Shown: piece after piece, positions 51,035 to 59,409 of the stretch | Layout: every line of letters starts with the position of its first letter | Position numbering within the stretch: position 1 is the stretch's first letter | Assembly: GCF_012317045.1 (NCBI RefSeq) | Contig: NZ_CP051154.1 | Span: forward strand, 1,550,001 to 1,614,000 | DNA length: 64,000 bases | Direction of reading: 5' to 3' | From: Leifsonia sp. PS1209 | GTDB lineage: Bacteria; Actinomycetota; Actinomycetes; Actinomycetales; Microbacteriaceae | The notes under the pieces: generated by a model | Seen by the model: the letters and a program-made list of their open reading frames with translations, nothing else | Told to the model about the DNA's origin: nothing | The model's database searches: none | Made by a program: the position numbers and the translations under genes

Positions 51035-51908
51035 CCGCCAGGTCGCCGTCGTCGTGCTCACCCAGGGCACGCGACCGGAGGAGCTGCGCCGCGGCGTCGA
51101 CTCGGTGCTGGCGCAGACGGGGGTGACCACGGACATCGTCGTGGTCGGCAACGGCTGGGATCCTGCGACCTCAGACCCCGCGCTGCCGGAGGGTGTCCGC
51201 ACCCTGCACCTGCCGGAGAACCTGGGCATCCCGGCCGGACGCAACGCCGGCGTGCCACTGGTGGCCGGCGACATCCTGCTTTTCCTGGACGACGACGCGT
51301 GCATCCCGTCGCCACAGTTCCTCAGCGACGCGATCGGCAAACTGGAGGCGGACCCGGGCATCGGGATGATCCAGCCGCGCATCGTCGACCCGTCCGGCAC
51401 GATGTCGCCCCGGCGGTGGATCCCACGCATCCGCAAGGGCGATCCAGCGCGCCCGAGCAACGTCTTCTCGGTGTGCGAGGCGGTCATCGTGCTGCCGCGC
51501 AGCGTGTTCGACGCCGCGGGCGGCTGGGCGGCCCCGTTCTTCTACGCGCACGAGGGAATCGACCTGGCCTGGAAGGTCTGGGACCAGGGCCTGCGCACCT
51601 GGTACGCGGGCGACCTGATCGCCAACCACCCGGCGGTGTCGCCCACCAGGCACGCGTACTACTACCGGCTCAACGCCCGCAACCGGGTGTGGCTGGCGCG
51701 CCGCAACCTCCCCGCCGTGCTGGCGCCGCTCTACGTGGGTTCGTGGACGGGCATCCAGCTGCTCCGCTGGTTCAGGAAGCCGGCGGTGCTGAAGGCGTGG
51801 TTCGGCGGCTGGCGCGAAGGCTGGCGCACCGACCCCGGTGAGCGCCGCCCGCTCCGCTGGCGCACGGTCTGGCGGATGACGCTGGCCGGCCGCCCGCCGA
51901 TCGTCTGA
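51027..51908 (+). CDS. Family 2 glycosyltransferase
   Basis: A 293-residue GT-A protein without membrane helices: VAVVVLTQGTRPEELRRGVD, LPENLGIPAGRNAGV, the DxD motif LLFLDDDACIP, and APFFYAHEGIDLAWKVWDQG with the acceptor-side acidic residues. The pattern of rhamnosyl/galactofuranosyl-like GT2. GTG start overlaps the CDP-alcohol enzyme by 8 nt. Confidence 0.82.
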   Translation: MADRQVAVVVLTQGTRPEELRRGVDSVLAQTGVTTDIVVVGNGWDPATSDPALPEGVRTLHLPENLGIPAGRNAGVPLVAGDILLFLDDDACIPSPQFLSDAIGKLEADPGIGMIQPRIVDPSGTMSPRRWIPRIRKGDPARPSNVFSVCEAVIVLPRSVFDAAGGWAAPFFYAHEGIDLAWKVWDQGLRTWYAGDLIANHPAVSPTRHAYYYRLNARNRVWLARRNLPAVLAPLYVGSWTGIQLLRWFRKPAVLKAWFGGWREGWRTDPGERRPLRWRTVWRMTLAGRPPIV

Positions 51909-51924
51909 GCGCTGCCCCAGCGCT
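51908..51924. terminator. Small hairpin between convergent genes
   Basis: AGCGCTG-CCC-CAGCGCT begins on the last base of the GT2 stop codon; the EcsC-like gene converges from the right. No T-run. Confidence 0.4.
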
Positions 51925-51971
51925 GCGCGCGCTCAGTCGCCTGCGCGCTCGCCTGGTGGCCCTGCCCCTGC

Positions 51972-52955
51972 TCAGTCGTCGGCGCGCTCGTCGAGGGCGA
52001 GCGGGTCGGTGTCCTGTCCCTGCCCTTGCCCCTGCTCCAGCTCGGCCGGGGCGTCGGTCGCTGTCCGGCGGCGGGGGACAGCGCCTCGCAGCACCTTCCC
52101 GGCGCGGACGGCCGCACCACCGGCGCTTGCGCCCATCCTGCGCACGCCGTCGGTCGTCGCGGCGAGGGAGCGCCCGGCGATGCCCGGCTTCTTCTCGCCG
52201 ATCGCGACCGGCCGGATGACCGGGTCGGTCGCCGCCGGGAAGACTTCCGGCGCGCGGCCGAAGGCCAGGCGGGAGTTCTGCACGACGCGCCTGCCCAGGA
52301 TGTTGTTCCCCGCGCCACCGATGACCGCACCGACGCCGAACGGGATGGCGCGGCCGATGATGCCCGCCCCTCCGCGGATCGCGAACTGCCGGATGAACGC
52401 GCTCTTCAGCCTGTCCACCAGCGGCCCGACCATCATCGTCGGCAGGCTGGACGTGACCATCTCGCCCCAGTACGCGCTGCGCCCGGCACCGGATCCTGCG
52501 ACCTGCCCGGCGAGCTGGCGCACGAGGTCCGAGCCCTCCTTGCCGAGCATCATGGTGAGCACGAGGGCGCGGGCGCGTTCCGGGTCGTCCACGGCGATGC
52601 CGTGCAGCTCGCTGAGCGACTGCGCGTAGAGGGCGGTCGCTTCCAGGAAGGCGGCCGTCTCCAGCCCGGAGAGTGCGATGGTGACGCCGGTGCCGATCGC
52701 CGGGATGACGGCGGTGACACCGACCGCGGCTCCGCCGGTGGTCACGGCGGCCAGGTAGCGGCGTTCGAGGATGGCGGCGAGCTGCGCGGGGGTCGCATCC
52801 GGGTTCCTGCGCCGGATGCTCCGCAGGTGGGCCAGGACGGCCGGCCGGTGGATCGCGAGGAAACGGTCGAGCGTCGAGTTGAGCACGCGGGGCGTCTCGG
52901 CGCCGGACGGCGCGCCCCCGGTGACCGATACGAGCGGTTTCTGCTGTCTAGCCAT
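51972..52955 (-). CDS. EcsC-family protein
   Basis: A 327-residue protein of the EcsC type: NSTLDRFLAIHRPAVLAHL, the glycine-rich AVTTGGAAVGVTAVIPAIGTG hydrophobic segment, TAAFLEATALYAQSLSELHG, and a second glycine-rich segment IGRAIPFGVGAVIGGAGN. The last 25 residues are Gln/Gly/Asp-rich. Function unknown; membrane association is likely. ATG at 52955 with TACACT 8 nt upstream; GGAGG only 2 nt before the ATG is too near for a normal RBS. Confidence 0.75.
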   Translation of the reverse strand: MARQQKPLVSVTGGAPSGAETPRVLNSTLDRFLAIHRPAVLAHLRSIRRRNPDATPAQLAAILERRYLAAVTTGGAAVGVTAVIPAIGTGVTIALSGLETAAFLEATALYAQSLSELHGIAVDDPERARALVLTMMLGKEGSDLVRQLAGQVAGSGAGRSAYWGEMVTSSLPTMMVGPLVDRLKSAFIRQFAIRGGAGIIGRAIPFGVGAVIGGAGNNILGRRVVQNSRLAFGRAPEVFPAATDPVIRPVAIGEKKPGIAGRSLAATTDGVRRMGASAGGAAVRAGKVLRGAVPRRRTATDAPAELEQGQGQGQDTDPLALDERADD

Positions 52956-52969
52956 CGCCTCCGAGTGTA
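52956..52969 (-). promoter_or_regulatory. Near-leaderless promoter of the EcsC-like gene
   Basis: Minus-strand TACACT (52969-52964), then 8 nt to the ATG at 52955. Confidence 0.4.
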
Positions 52970-52980
52970 TGCGTACATTC

Positions 52981-53020
52981 TGCGAGGAACACGGGGGTTG
53001 ACTCTCCCGTGTTCCTCGCA
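52981..53020 (-). terminator. Perfect 15-bp inverted repeat between XRE and EcsC genes
   Basis: TGCGAGGAACACGGG and CCCGTGTTCCTCGCA with a 10-nt loop. It lies 15 nt after the XRE stop and 26 nt before the EcsC start, so it may terminate the XRE transcript or act as an operator. No T-run. Confidence 0.55.
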
Positions 53021-53034
53021 TGGGCGTGCCGGAC

Positions 53035-53349
53035 TCAGAGCGGCCGGCGCGTGCGCCCGTGCCGTGACCGGAGATAGTCGGACGCGGGGAGCACGCTGTA
53101 GACCTCCGGCAGATGCTCACCGGTCAGATCGGTCGTGAGGGCGCCGACGTCGACTCCGAGCACGCTCGCGATGCGCAGAATGGTCACGAGGCTCGGGTTG
53201 GCGACGCCGCGCTCGATCTTGCCGTAGTTGGTGACGTGCATCTGCGCGAGGTCGGCCACGTTCTCCTGGCTGAGACCGAGCTCGATGCGGACGCTGCGCA
53301 CCCGACGGCCGAAGATCAGGGCGGCTGGGGACAGGGGTTCTGGGGACAT
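53035..53349 (-). CDS. XRE-family DNA-binding protein
   Basis: A 104-residue protein with a helix-turn-helix_3 domain: RRVRSVRIELGLSQENVADLA, then HVTNYGKIERGVANPSLVTILRIASVLGV, split by the recognition helix. The 40-residue tail ends in basic residues. Probably a small repressor. The ATG at 53349 is preferred to a TTG at 53355; no RBS, an AT-rich TATTTA lies 6 nt upstream. Targets unknown; nearby palindromes are candidates. Confidence 0.82.
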   Translation of the reverse strand: MSPEPLSPAALIFGRRVRSVRIELGLSQENVADLAQMHVTNYGKIERGVANPSLVTILRIASVLGVDVGALTTDLTGEHLPEVYSVLPASDYLRSRHGRTRRPL

Positions 53350-53361
53350 AAACAATAAATA
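53350..53361 (-). promoter_or_regulatory. Probable leaderless promoter of the XRE gene
   Basis: Minus-strand TATTTA (53361-53356), 6 nt before the ATG; a fair TGGCCA lies 17 nt further upstream. The final base of the hexamer is not T, so this fit is weaker. Confidence 0.35.
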
Positions 53362-53425
53362 CGGCGAGCGTGCGTCCGTGGCCAGAGCCGAAAGACCTCG
53401 GACTCTTTCACCGTGTGCGTAAAAG

Positions 53426-53438
53426 ATGTAAAATACAT
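53426..53438. promoter_or_regulatory. ATGTA-AAA-TACAT palindrome upstream of the XRE gene
   Basis: A 5-bp perfect inverted repeat in an AT-rich patch (53420-53440), about 80 bp upstream of the XRE start. Possible operator. Confidence 0.3.
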
Positions 53439-53454
53439 GCGATGCCCGGCGCGC

Positions 53455-53844
53455 CTAGAAGCTGACGTTCCAGAGGTATTCCGTACCGTCCGGATGGAAC
53501 CACCGGACGACGAGGATCGTGTCTCTGGCGACGTCGCGCCCGATCACCGTGGCGACCACCGACGCATCCGGGGCGATCGTGCTGGGCGAGCTCACGCGGA
53601 GCCGGGAGCGGCCGGAGATGCTGACGGTGACCCCGCTGAGCACATCCCGGCTGGTGTTCACCAGCCGGTAGAGCGGGGGAGCGCTGCGGTCGACCACCCA
53701 CGGAACGGGGCGTGCGACGGCGTGCCCCGCTCCGGATGCCGGTGGCCGGCGCACCACGGGGGCGCGGAGCGCGGACGGGCGCCGGAGGGCGGAGGGACGA
53801 CGGGTCTCGGAGGGACGGTGGGCTTCATGGGGACGGCGGATCAT
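53455..53844 (-). CDS. Hypothetical protein with basic N-terminus
   Basis: A 129-residue protein of unknown family. The first 45 residues are Arg/Pro/Ser-rich with a repeated RRPSAL unit; the rest looks like one small beta domain (PPLYRLVNTSRDVLSGVTVSI ... ILVVRWFHPDGTEYLW). Codon third positions are G/C as in neighbours. TAGTTT lies 6 nt before the ATG at 53844, which supports a real gene. No signal peptide. Confidence 0.6.
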   Translation of the reverse strand: MIRRPHEAHRPSETRRPSALRRPSALRAPVVRRPPASGAGHAVARPVPWVVDRSAPPLYRLVNTSRDVLSGVTVSISGRSRLRVSSPSTIAPDASVVATVIGRDVARDTILVVRWFHPDGTEYLWNVSF

Positions 53845-53856
53845 GGCTACAAACTA
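53845..53856 (-). promoter_or_regulatory. Leaderless promoter of the hypothetical gene
   Basis: Minus-strand TAGTTT (53856-53851), then 6 nt to the ATG at 53844. The rest of 53857-53983 is AT-richer than average and shows nothing else. Confidence 0.4.
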
Positions 53857-53983
53857 ATGATGGCGTCTGACGCGGGAGCCGTCTGGTCGGGTGTTCGTGC
53901 CCTTTATGTGGACAACGTGTCGTAATTTAAATTGTGGAGGGATTGGCGGGGCTGTGGAAACCGCCGTTGACCGGGAGTTTCGA

Positions 53984-54721
53984 TCAGCTCCCGTAGTCGC
54001 GGTTGTAGAGCTCGAGCACGTCGTCGATGGAGCCGTCGAGCACCAGGGAGCCCTTGTCGAGGTAGAGGCCGCGTTCGCAGAAGCGGCGCAGGTCCTTCTC
54101 GTTGTGCGAGACGAAGAAGAGCGTCCTGCCGCCCGCGAGCAGCTCCTCGATGCGCCGGTAGCACTTCTCTCGGAAGCCCCGGTCTCCGACGGCGAGCACC
54201 TCGTCCACCAGGATGATCGGCTCTTCGAGCTGCGAGATCACGGAGAAGGCGATGCGCACCTTCATGCCGCTCGACAGGTGCTTGTACGGGGTGTCCACGA
54301 AGTCGCGGATCTCCGCGAAGTCGATGATGCTGTCGAACCGCTCGTCGATCTGCGAGCGCGACATCCCGTGCAGCCCGGCGGTCAGGTAGACGTTGTCGCG
54401 CACCGTGAGATCGTCGACGAACCCGCCGGTGATCTCGATCAGCGGCGCGACGCCGTCCTCGACCCGCACGAAGCCCTCGTCGGGCAGCATGACGCCGGCC
54501 ACCAGCTTCAGCAGCGTGGACTTGCCCTGGCCGTTGCGGCCGACGACGCCGATGGCCTCGCCCTCGCCCACACTGAAGCTGACATTGCGGAGCGCCCAGA
54601 AGTCGTCGGGGCGGGTGCGGCGCTGCCGCGAGCTGAACAGGTCTTTGAACGAACGCCGTCCTCCGCGGTTCCTGCGGAACCGCACGCCGAGGTCGGCCAC
54701 GTCGATGATGGGTGCCGTCAT
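53984..54721 (-). CDS. Wzt/TagH-type ABC exporter ATPase
   Basis: A 245-residue ATPase: basic RNRGGRRSFKDLFSSRQRR leader (typical of this class), Walker A GVVGRNGQGKST, signature HLSSGMKVRIAFS, Walker B PIILVDEVLAVGD, and switch FVSHNEKDLRRFC. It has no C-terminal carbohydrate-binding domain. Pairs with the following permease (1-nt TGATG overlap) to export a polysaccharide or teichoic-acid-like polymer. Confidence 0.87.
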   Translation of the reverse strand: MTAPIIDVADLGVRFRRNRGGRRSFKDLFSSRQRRTRPDDFWALRNVSFSVGEGEAIGVVGRNGQGKSTLLKLVAGVMLPDEGFVRVEDGVAPLIEITGGFVDDLTVRDNVYLTAGLHGMSRSQIDERFDSIIDFAEIRDFVDTPYKHLSSGMKVRIAFSVISQLEEPIILVDEVLAVGDRGFREKCYRRIEELLAGGRTLFFVSHNEKDLRRFCERGLYLDKGSLVLDGSIDDVLELYNRDYGS

Positions 54722-55530
54722 CAGATCTCCTTCAGGACGGCGCGCTCGCTCCGCCGGAACACCAGGACGCCGACCACCAGCAAGATGAGCGACACCAGGG
54801 CGCTCATCAGCACGAGATACCAGTCCAGCTCCTTCGCGAAGAAGGTGGCCCTGTACAGGCTGAACAGACCGGTGAGCGGGTTGAACGCCGCCAGGTCTTT
54901 CAGGATGTGGATGTGTTCGAGGTCGCGTGCGCTGTAGATGATCGGGGACGCGTAGAAGAGGAAGCGCAGGAACAGCTTGATCGCGCGCTCCAGGTCGCGG
55001 AAGAACACCACGAGCGGCGCGACGATCAGCCCGACGCCCACGGTCAGGATGACCTGGATCAGCACGGCGAGCGGGAACAGCAGGATGTCGACGTTGATGG
55101 TCGCCCCTCCGATGATCGCGAAGAACGCGAGCACGGGGAGGGACAGCAGGAACTCGATGCCCTTGGAGGCGACGATCCTGTTCACCCAGATCGAGCGCGG
55201 GATCATGGTCGACCGGATCAGCTTCGACTCGCGGAGGAAGGCCCTGGTGCTGTCCGAGACCGCGCCGTTGAACCACATCCAGGGCAGGAGGGCGGCGAGC
55301 AGGAAGACGATGTACGGGTCTTCGCCGACGTTGCGGTGGAAGATCTGGGTGAAGACGAGCCAGTAGATGCCGCTCATCACCAGGGGGTCGAGGATCGACC
55401 ACAGGTAGCCGAGCACGCTGGTCGAGTACCGGACCCGCAGGTCGCGCTTGGTCAGCAACCAGAGGGAGTGCCGATAGCGGGCGAACTTCGTTCGCTGCGC
55501 AGGGCGCACGGCAGTGAATGTACTGGTCAC
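54721..55530 (-). CDS. Wzm/TagG-type ABC exporter permease
   Basis: A 269-residue ABC-2 permease with six membrane helices, including VLGYLWSILDPLVMSGIYW, FLLAALLPWMWFNGAVS and FLRFLFYASPIIYS. The helix pattern and LRVRYSTSVLGYLW segment mark polysaccharide/teichoate exporters. The reading frame has an ATG at 55539, but that codon lies inside the TACGAT -10; the GTG at 55530 is 7 nt after it and is the better start. Confidence 0.85.
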   Translation of the reverse strand: MTSTFTAVRPAQRTKFARYRHSLWLLTKRDLRVRYSTSVLGYLWSILDPLVMSGIYWLVFTQIFHRNVGEDPYIVFLLAALLPWMWFNGAVSDSTRAFLRESKLIRSTMIPRSIWVNRIVASKGIEFLLSLPVLAFFAIIGGATINVDILLFPLAVLIQVILTVGVGLIVAPLVVFFRDLERAIKLFLRFLFYASPIIYSARDLEHIHILKDLAAFNPLTGLFSLYRATFFAKELDWYLVLMSALVSLILLVVGVLVFRRSERAVLKEI

Positions 55531-55543
55531 GGAACCCATCGTA
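55531..55543 (-). promoter_or_regulatory. Leaderless promoter of the exporter operon
   Basis: Minus-strand TACGAT (55543-55538), then 7 nt to the GTG at 55530. A second -10-like TATAGT lies at 55586-55581. Confidence 0.45.
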
Positions 55544-55552
55544 TTGATCGAA

Positions 55553-55573
55553 GCTGCGTGCTCGTCACGCAGC
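55553..55573 (-). terminator. Hairpin between nucleotidyltransferase and exporter genes
   Basis: GCTGCGTG-CTCGT-CACGCAGC. It lies 57 nt after the nucleotidyltransferase stop on the minus strand and just upstream of the exporter promoter; it could be a terminator or an operator. Confidence 0.4.
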
Positions 55574-55629
55574 CCACATGACTATACGAAAATACAGCGA
55601 CGACGCGTGAATTTCGTTTGCGCGGCGGA

Positions 55630-56322
55630 CTACACGAAGAGGTTCGCGCGCTCCAGGTCTTCCTGGAAGTCGACCTCGACGGCGTACAGGTCGGAGATGT
55701 CGACAGGCTCGACGAGCATCCCGTCCTGCTCGATCGCGAGCTCGATGCCGCGCTCGAAGTAGTCCTGGTCGCCGACGCGCTGCAGCTGGCGCAGCAGGCC
55801 CGCCTTGTCTGCGCTGGAGATGTAGTTGATGCCGACGGCCTCGCCCAGACCGTTCTTGACGGTCTTCGACAGCTCCTGGATGTAGCCCTCTGCGCCGGTG
55901 GTGTACTTGACCTCCTCGTCGGCCACCGACGAGGTGTTGACGGTCACGAACGACTGGTCGCGGTTGACGGTGGCTGCTGCACGCACGAGGACGGCCGGGT
56001 CGAAGACCACGTCGCCGTTCATCCAGAGCACGCCGCCGTTGCCGGACGCCTGCAGGGCGCGCATGAGGCTCTTGGAGGTGTTGGTCTGGTCGTACTGCTC
56101 GTTGTAGACGAAGGAGGCGTCGGGGAAGGCCTCGATGATGTGCTCGAGCTTGTAGCCGACGACGATCGTGACCTTGGCGTCCTTGCCGAAGGCAGCGTGG
56201 ATGTTGTCGAACTGCTGCTGCATGATGGTGCGGCCGTCGCTGAGCTCGGTGAGAGGCTTCGGAAGGCTTCGTCCGAGACGGCTGCCCATGCCGGCTGCCA
56301 GAATCACTACCTGGGTCGTCAC
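55630..56322 (-). CDS. Sugar/alcohol-phosphate nucleotidyltransferase (LicC-like)
   Basis: A 230-residue nucleotidyltransferase: AAGMGSRLGRSLPKPLTEL (nucleotide-binding loop and lysine), VTIVVGYKLEHI, FVYNEQYDQTNTSKSLMRAL, and LWMNGDVVFDP with the metal Asp. The TN-x-x-SL pattern is like CTP:phosphocholine and inositol-phosphate cytidylyltransferases, so it could make the CDP-alcohol used by the enzyme at 50216; that link is inferred. GTG start with AAGGAG 7 nt upstream. Confidence 0.75.
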   Translation of the reverse strand: MTTQVVILAAGMGSRLGRSLPKPLTELSDGRTIMQQQFDNIHAAFGKDAKVTIVVGYKLEHIIEAFPDASFVYNEQYDQTNTSKSLMRALQASGNGGVLWMNGDVVFDPAVLVRAAATVNRDQSFVTVNTSSVADEEVKYTTGAEGYIQELSKTVKNGLGEAVGINYISSADKAGLLRQLQRVGDQDYFERGIELAIEQDGMLVEPVDISDLYAVEVDFQEDLERANLFV

Positions 56323-56603
56323 AATTGTCTCCTTGGGTTCCGTGCGGACGGGTGATGGTGACCTTCTGGCCGCCACGTCACCGAAGTCTGGTTGAGGGTT
56401 CGCCCAGGGTTCAGCCGCACTTACGCGTATCGACACCCCTTCATGCCTCCGCCAGAATACCGGCGCACCCATTCGAGGGGCAGGGGTTGACGGATGTCGT
56501 TGTTGGGTCGTTATGTACCTCACAGGACTTTCCTAGGCTGCAGGACCGCTCCAGATGGCTGGGTGGGGCTCCGAAGACCCGGGCGTCTTGGTACGTTAGC
56601 TGC
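56323..56603. other. 281-bp divergent intergenic region
   Basis: Separates the nucleotidyltransferase (-) from the ABC ATPase (+). TTGACG at 56487-56492 with TTATGT 18 nt downstream, TAGGCT at 56534 and TACGTT at 56592 are promoter-like on the plus strand. No gene or structured RNA recognised. Confidence 0.4.
56592..56603 (+). promoter_or_regulatory. Leaderless promoter of the ABC ATPase gene
   Basis: TACGTT at 56592-56597, then 6 nt to the GTG at 56604. Confidence 0.4.
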
Positions 56604-57818
56604 GTGAGTTCCGAGCAAGCGCCATCCGACAGCACCGAGCCGATCACGGCGCGTACGCCGGGGACGCCGAGACGGAAGACCACACAGAAGACATCGAGCG
56701 CTGGGGAGCGGACGGGGGACGAGATGGCCGCGAATGCAGGTGAGGGAGACGGTGTCTCCTCGCCGCCGACGAAGGCTGCGAAGCCCGCGGCGGTGAAACG
56801 CGCTCCGAGCGCGAAGACGGCGGCGGCAGCCGCTGGTTCGAGCACGCGCAGCGCGTCGCCGCGCGCACCGCGCACCACGAAGCCGCGTGCGACGAAGGCG
56901 ACCCTGCCGGTCGAGACGACCGCGACGATCGAGGTCGCCGCGCCCGCCGAAGTGGATGCGCCTGCTGCGGTGGATGCGCCCGCCGAGGTTGCCGTGCCCT
57001 CCGCGCCCGCCGCATCCACTGCTGCCAGCACGCAGACGAAGGCGGCGCCCACCTCCACCGAGAGCGTGCTCAGCGTCACCGGGCTCTACAAGCGCTTCGG
57101 CGACACGGTCGCCGTCGACGGCGTGTCGCTCGACGTGAAGGAGGGCTCCTTCTACGGCATCGTCGGGCCGAACGGCGCGGGAAAGACCACGACGCTCTCC
57201 ATGATCACCGGGCTGCTCCGGCCGGACGCCGGACGGGTGCTCGTGCACGGCATCGACGCCTGGACGGACCCCGTCCGCGCCAAGCGCGCGATCGGCGTCC
57301 TCCCCGACAAGCTGCGGCTGTTCGACCGGCTCACCGGCGCCCAGCTGCTCCACTACTCCGGCACGCTGCGCGGGCTGAGCGCCAAGACCGTGCGGTCGCG
57401 CTCCGCCGACCTCGCGACGGCGTTCGGCATCGAGGACGCCCTCGACCGCCTCGTCGCCGACTACTCGGCGGGCATGACCAAGAAGATCGCGCTGGCCGCT
57501 GCGATGATCCACTCGCCGCGCCTCCTCGTGCTCGACGAGCCGTTCGAGTCCGTCGACCCCGTGTCCGCGGCGAACGTCATCGAGATCCTGCAACGCTATG
57601 CGGCGGCGGGCGGCACGGTGGTGCTGTCCAGTCACGGCATGGACCTCATCCAGCGGGTGTGCGACAGCGTCGCGATCATCGTGCAGGGCAAGGTGCTCGC
57701 GGCCGGGACCATCGACGAGGTGCGCGGTGAGCAGACCCTCGAGGAGCGGTTCGTCGAGCTGGCAGGCGGACGCAAGGCAGCGGAGGGCATGGAGTGGTTG
57801 CACAGTTTCTCGGACTGA
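56604..57818 (+). CDS. ABC transporter ATPase with long low-complexity N-terminus
   Basis: A 404-residue protein. The first 152 residues are Ala/Pro/Lys/Thr-rich with no fold visible; the ATPase starts at SVLSVTGLYKRFGDTVAVDG. Walker A GPNGAGKTTT, signature DYSAGMTKKIALA, Walker B LLVLDEPFESVD, and switch VLSSHGMDL. ABC-2 exporter class; overlaps its permease by 25 nt. The GTG at 56604 has a leaderless -10; an ATG at 56724 with GGGGGAC upstream would give a shorter tail. Substrate unknown. Confidence 0.82.
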   Translation: MSSEQAPSDSTEPITARTPGTPRRKTTQKTSSAGERTGDEMAANAGEGDGVSSPPTKAAKPAAVKRAPSAKTAAAAAGSSTRSASPRAPRTTKPRATKATLPVETTATIEVAAPAEVDAPAAVDAPAEVAVPSAPAASTAASTQTKAAPTSTESVLSVTGLYKRFGDTVAVDGVSLDVKEGSFYGIVGPNGAGKTTTLSMITGLLRPDAGRVLVHGIDAWTDPVRAKRAIGVLPDKLRLFDRLTGAQLLHYSGTLRGLSAKTVRSRSADLATAFGIEDALDRLVADYSAGMTKKIALAAAMIHSPRLLVLDEPFESVDPVSAANVIEILQRYAAAGGTVVLSSHGMDLIQRVCDSVAIIVQGKVLAAGTIDEVRGEQTLEERFVELAGGRKAAEGMEWLHSFSD

Positions 57819-59371
57819 AGCTGCGCCTCATGGGCAACGCCTTCCGGCGGAGCCCGTGGCAAGTCGTCGGGCTCTCGGTGGGGCTGGTCTACGGTTTCTT
57901 CGTCACCTTCGTGGTGGTCGGCAGCCTCATCGCCGCGCGCTTCGTGCCAGACGTCTCCCAGGTGCACCACGTGCTCGTGGTCGTCGGCTCGATCGTCGTG
58001 GCCGGGTTCTTCCTGCTTCCGCTGGTGTTCGGGGTCGACGACACGCTCGACCCGCGCGCGTTCTCGCTGTTCGGCATCCCGAACCGGCAGCTGTCGACCG
58101 GACTGCTGCTCGCCGCGCTGATCGGCATCCCGTCCATCGTGCTGACCATCTGCGCCGTCGGCACGGTCGTCACTTGGTCGCGGGATCCCGGCACCACGCT
58201 GATCGCGATCGTGTCCGCCGCGCTGCTGGTGCTGACCTGCGTCCTGGCGAGCCGCGTCTCGACGTCGGTGGCGTCGTTCCTGCTCGCCACCCGCCGGTCG
58301 CGCGAGTTCGGCGGGGTCATCGGCATCCTGATTATCGTGCTGATCGCTCCCGTGATCATCCTGCTGATGACGATCGACTGGGGACGCGACGGCCTCGGCG
58401 TGCTGTCCGGGTTCGCGGCGTGGCTCGGCTGGACGCCGCTCGGCGCCGTGTGGTCCGTGCCGGGAGAGGCCGCGGAGGGCGCGTGGGGCATCGCCGTGCT
58501 CAAGCTCCTGATCGCTGCGGCGACGGTCGGCCTGCTCTGGCTCGCCTGGACGTCGCTGGTCGCGAAGATGCTCGTCACCCCGCAGCGCGAGGCGCACGCC
58601 AAGGCCTATCACGGTCTCGGCTGGTTCGGCCGGCTGAAGGGCGGCCCGACGGCCGCCATCGCCGCGCGCTCGATGACCTACTGGGGACGCGACCCCCGCT
58701 ACTGGATCTCGTTGGTGATGATCCCCGTCGTGCCCATCTTCGTGATCGTCGCGCTCACCCTCGCCGGCATCCCGGGCCACTACGTGTCGCTCGTGCCGCT
58801 GCCGCTGGTGTGCCTGTTCCTCGGCTGGACCATCCACAACGATGTCGCGTACGACAGCACCGCCATCTGGTTGCACGTCGTCTCCGGCACCCGCGGCATC
58901 GCCGACAGGGTGGGCAGGATGTTCCCGCCGATCCTGTTCGGCATCCCGGTGGTCATCATCGGCTCGATCATCACGGCCGCGGTGTACGGCGACTGGGCCG
59001 TGCTGCCCGCTGTCGGCGCGCTGAGCGGCGCCATCCTGCTGATCGGGCTCGGGCTGTCCAGCCTGTTCTCCGCGCTCTTCCCGTATCCGGCCACCAAGCC
59101 GGGCGACAGTGCGTTCGCGCAGCCGCAGACCTCGGGCGCCTCTGCGGCGCTGGTGCAGGCGCTGAGCTTCTTCGCCATCCTGATCCTCGCGTCGCCGATC
59201 ATCGTGTTCCTTGTGCTGGGCCTCACGCTCAGCCCGTTCTGGCTGGGCATCGCCCCTGTGGCGGCCATCGTGCTCGGCTTCGGCGTCCTCTTCGGCGGCC
59301 TCTACCTCGGTGCGAAGGCCTTCGACCACCGCGGCCCGGAGCTCATGGCGTTCGCCAACCGCAACGACTGA
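57794..59371 (+). CDS. ABC-2 type exporter permease
   Basis: A 525-residue polytopic protein with about twelve membrane helices (first: QVVGLSVGLVYGFFVTFVVV). Arranged in two halves with a cytoplasmic linker around residues 260-295 (QREAHAKAYHGLGWFGRL). Co-translated with the ATPase (GGAGGG 6 nt before the GTG, inside the ATPase gene). Substrate unknown. Confidence 0.78.
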   Translation: MVAQFLGLKLRLMGNAFRRSPWQVVGLSVGLVYGFFVTFVVVGSLIAARFVPDVSQVHHVLVVVGSIVVAGFFLLPLVFGVDDTLDPRAFSLFGIPNRQLSTGLLLAALIGIPSIVLTICAVGTVVTWSRDPGTTLIAIVSAALLVLTCVLASRVSTSVASFLLATRRSREFGGVIGILIIVLIAPVIILLMTIDWGRDGLGVLSGFAAWLGWTPLGAVWSVPGEAAEGAWGIAVLKLLIAAATVGLLWLAWTSLVAKMLVTPQREAHAKAYHGLGWFGRLKGGPTAAIAARSMTYWGRDPRYWISLVMIPVVPIFVIVALTLAGIPGHYVSLVPLPLVCLFLGWTIHNDVAYDSTAIWLHVVSGTRGIADRVGRMFPPILFGIPVVIIGSIITAAVYGDWAVLPAVGALSGAILLIGLGLSSLFSALFPYPATKPGDSAFAQPQTSGASAALVQALSFFAILILASPIIVFLVLGLTLSPFWLGIAPVAAIVLGFGVLFGGLYLGAKAFDHRGPELMAFANRND

Positions 59372-59396
59372 CCCCGTCGTCGGGGCCTGGGGAACG

Positions 59397-59409
59397 TAGA
59401 CTGGTGGGC
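59397..59409 (+). promoter_or_regulatory. Leaderless promoter of the DUF3039 gene
   Basis: TAGACT at 59397-59402, then 7 nt to the ATG at 59410. Confidence 0.45.

Noticed and set aside
56323..56603. Possible riboswitch in the longest divergent region
   Set aside because: I could not build a conserved aptamer-like fold; only promoter-like hexamers were visible.
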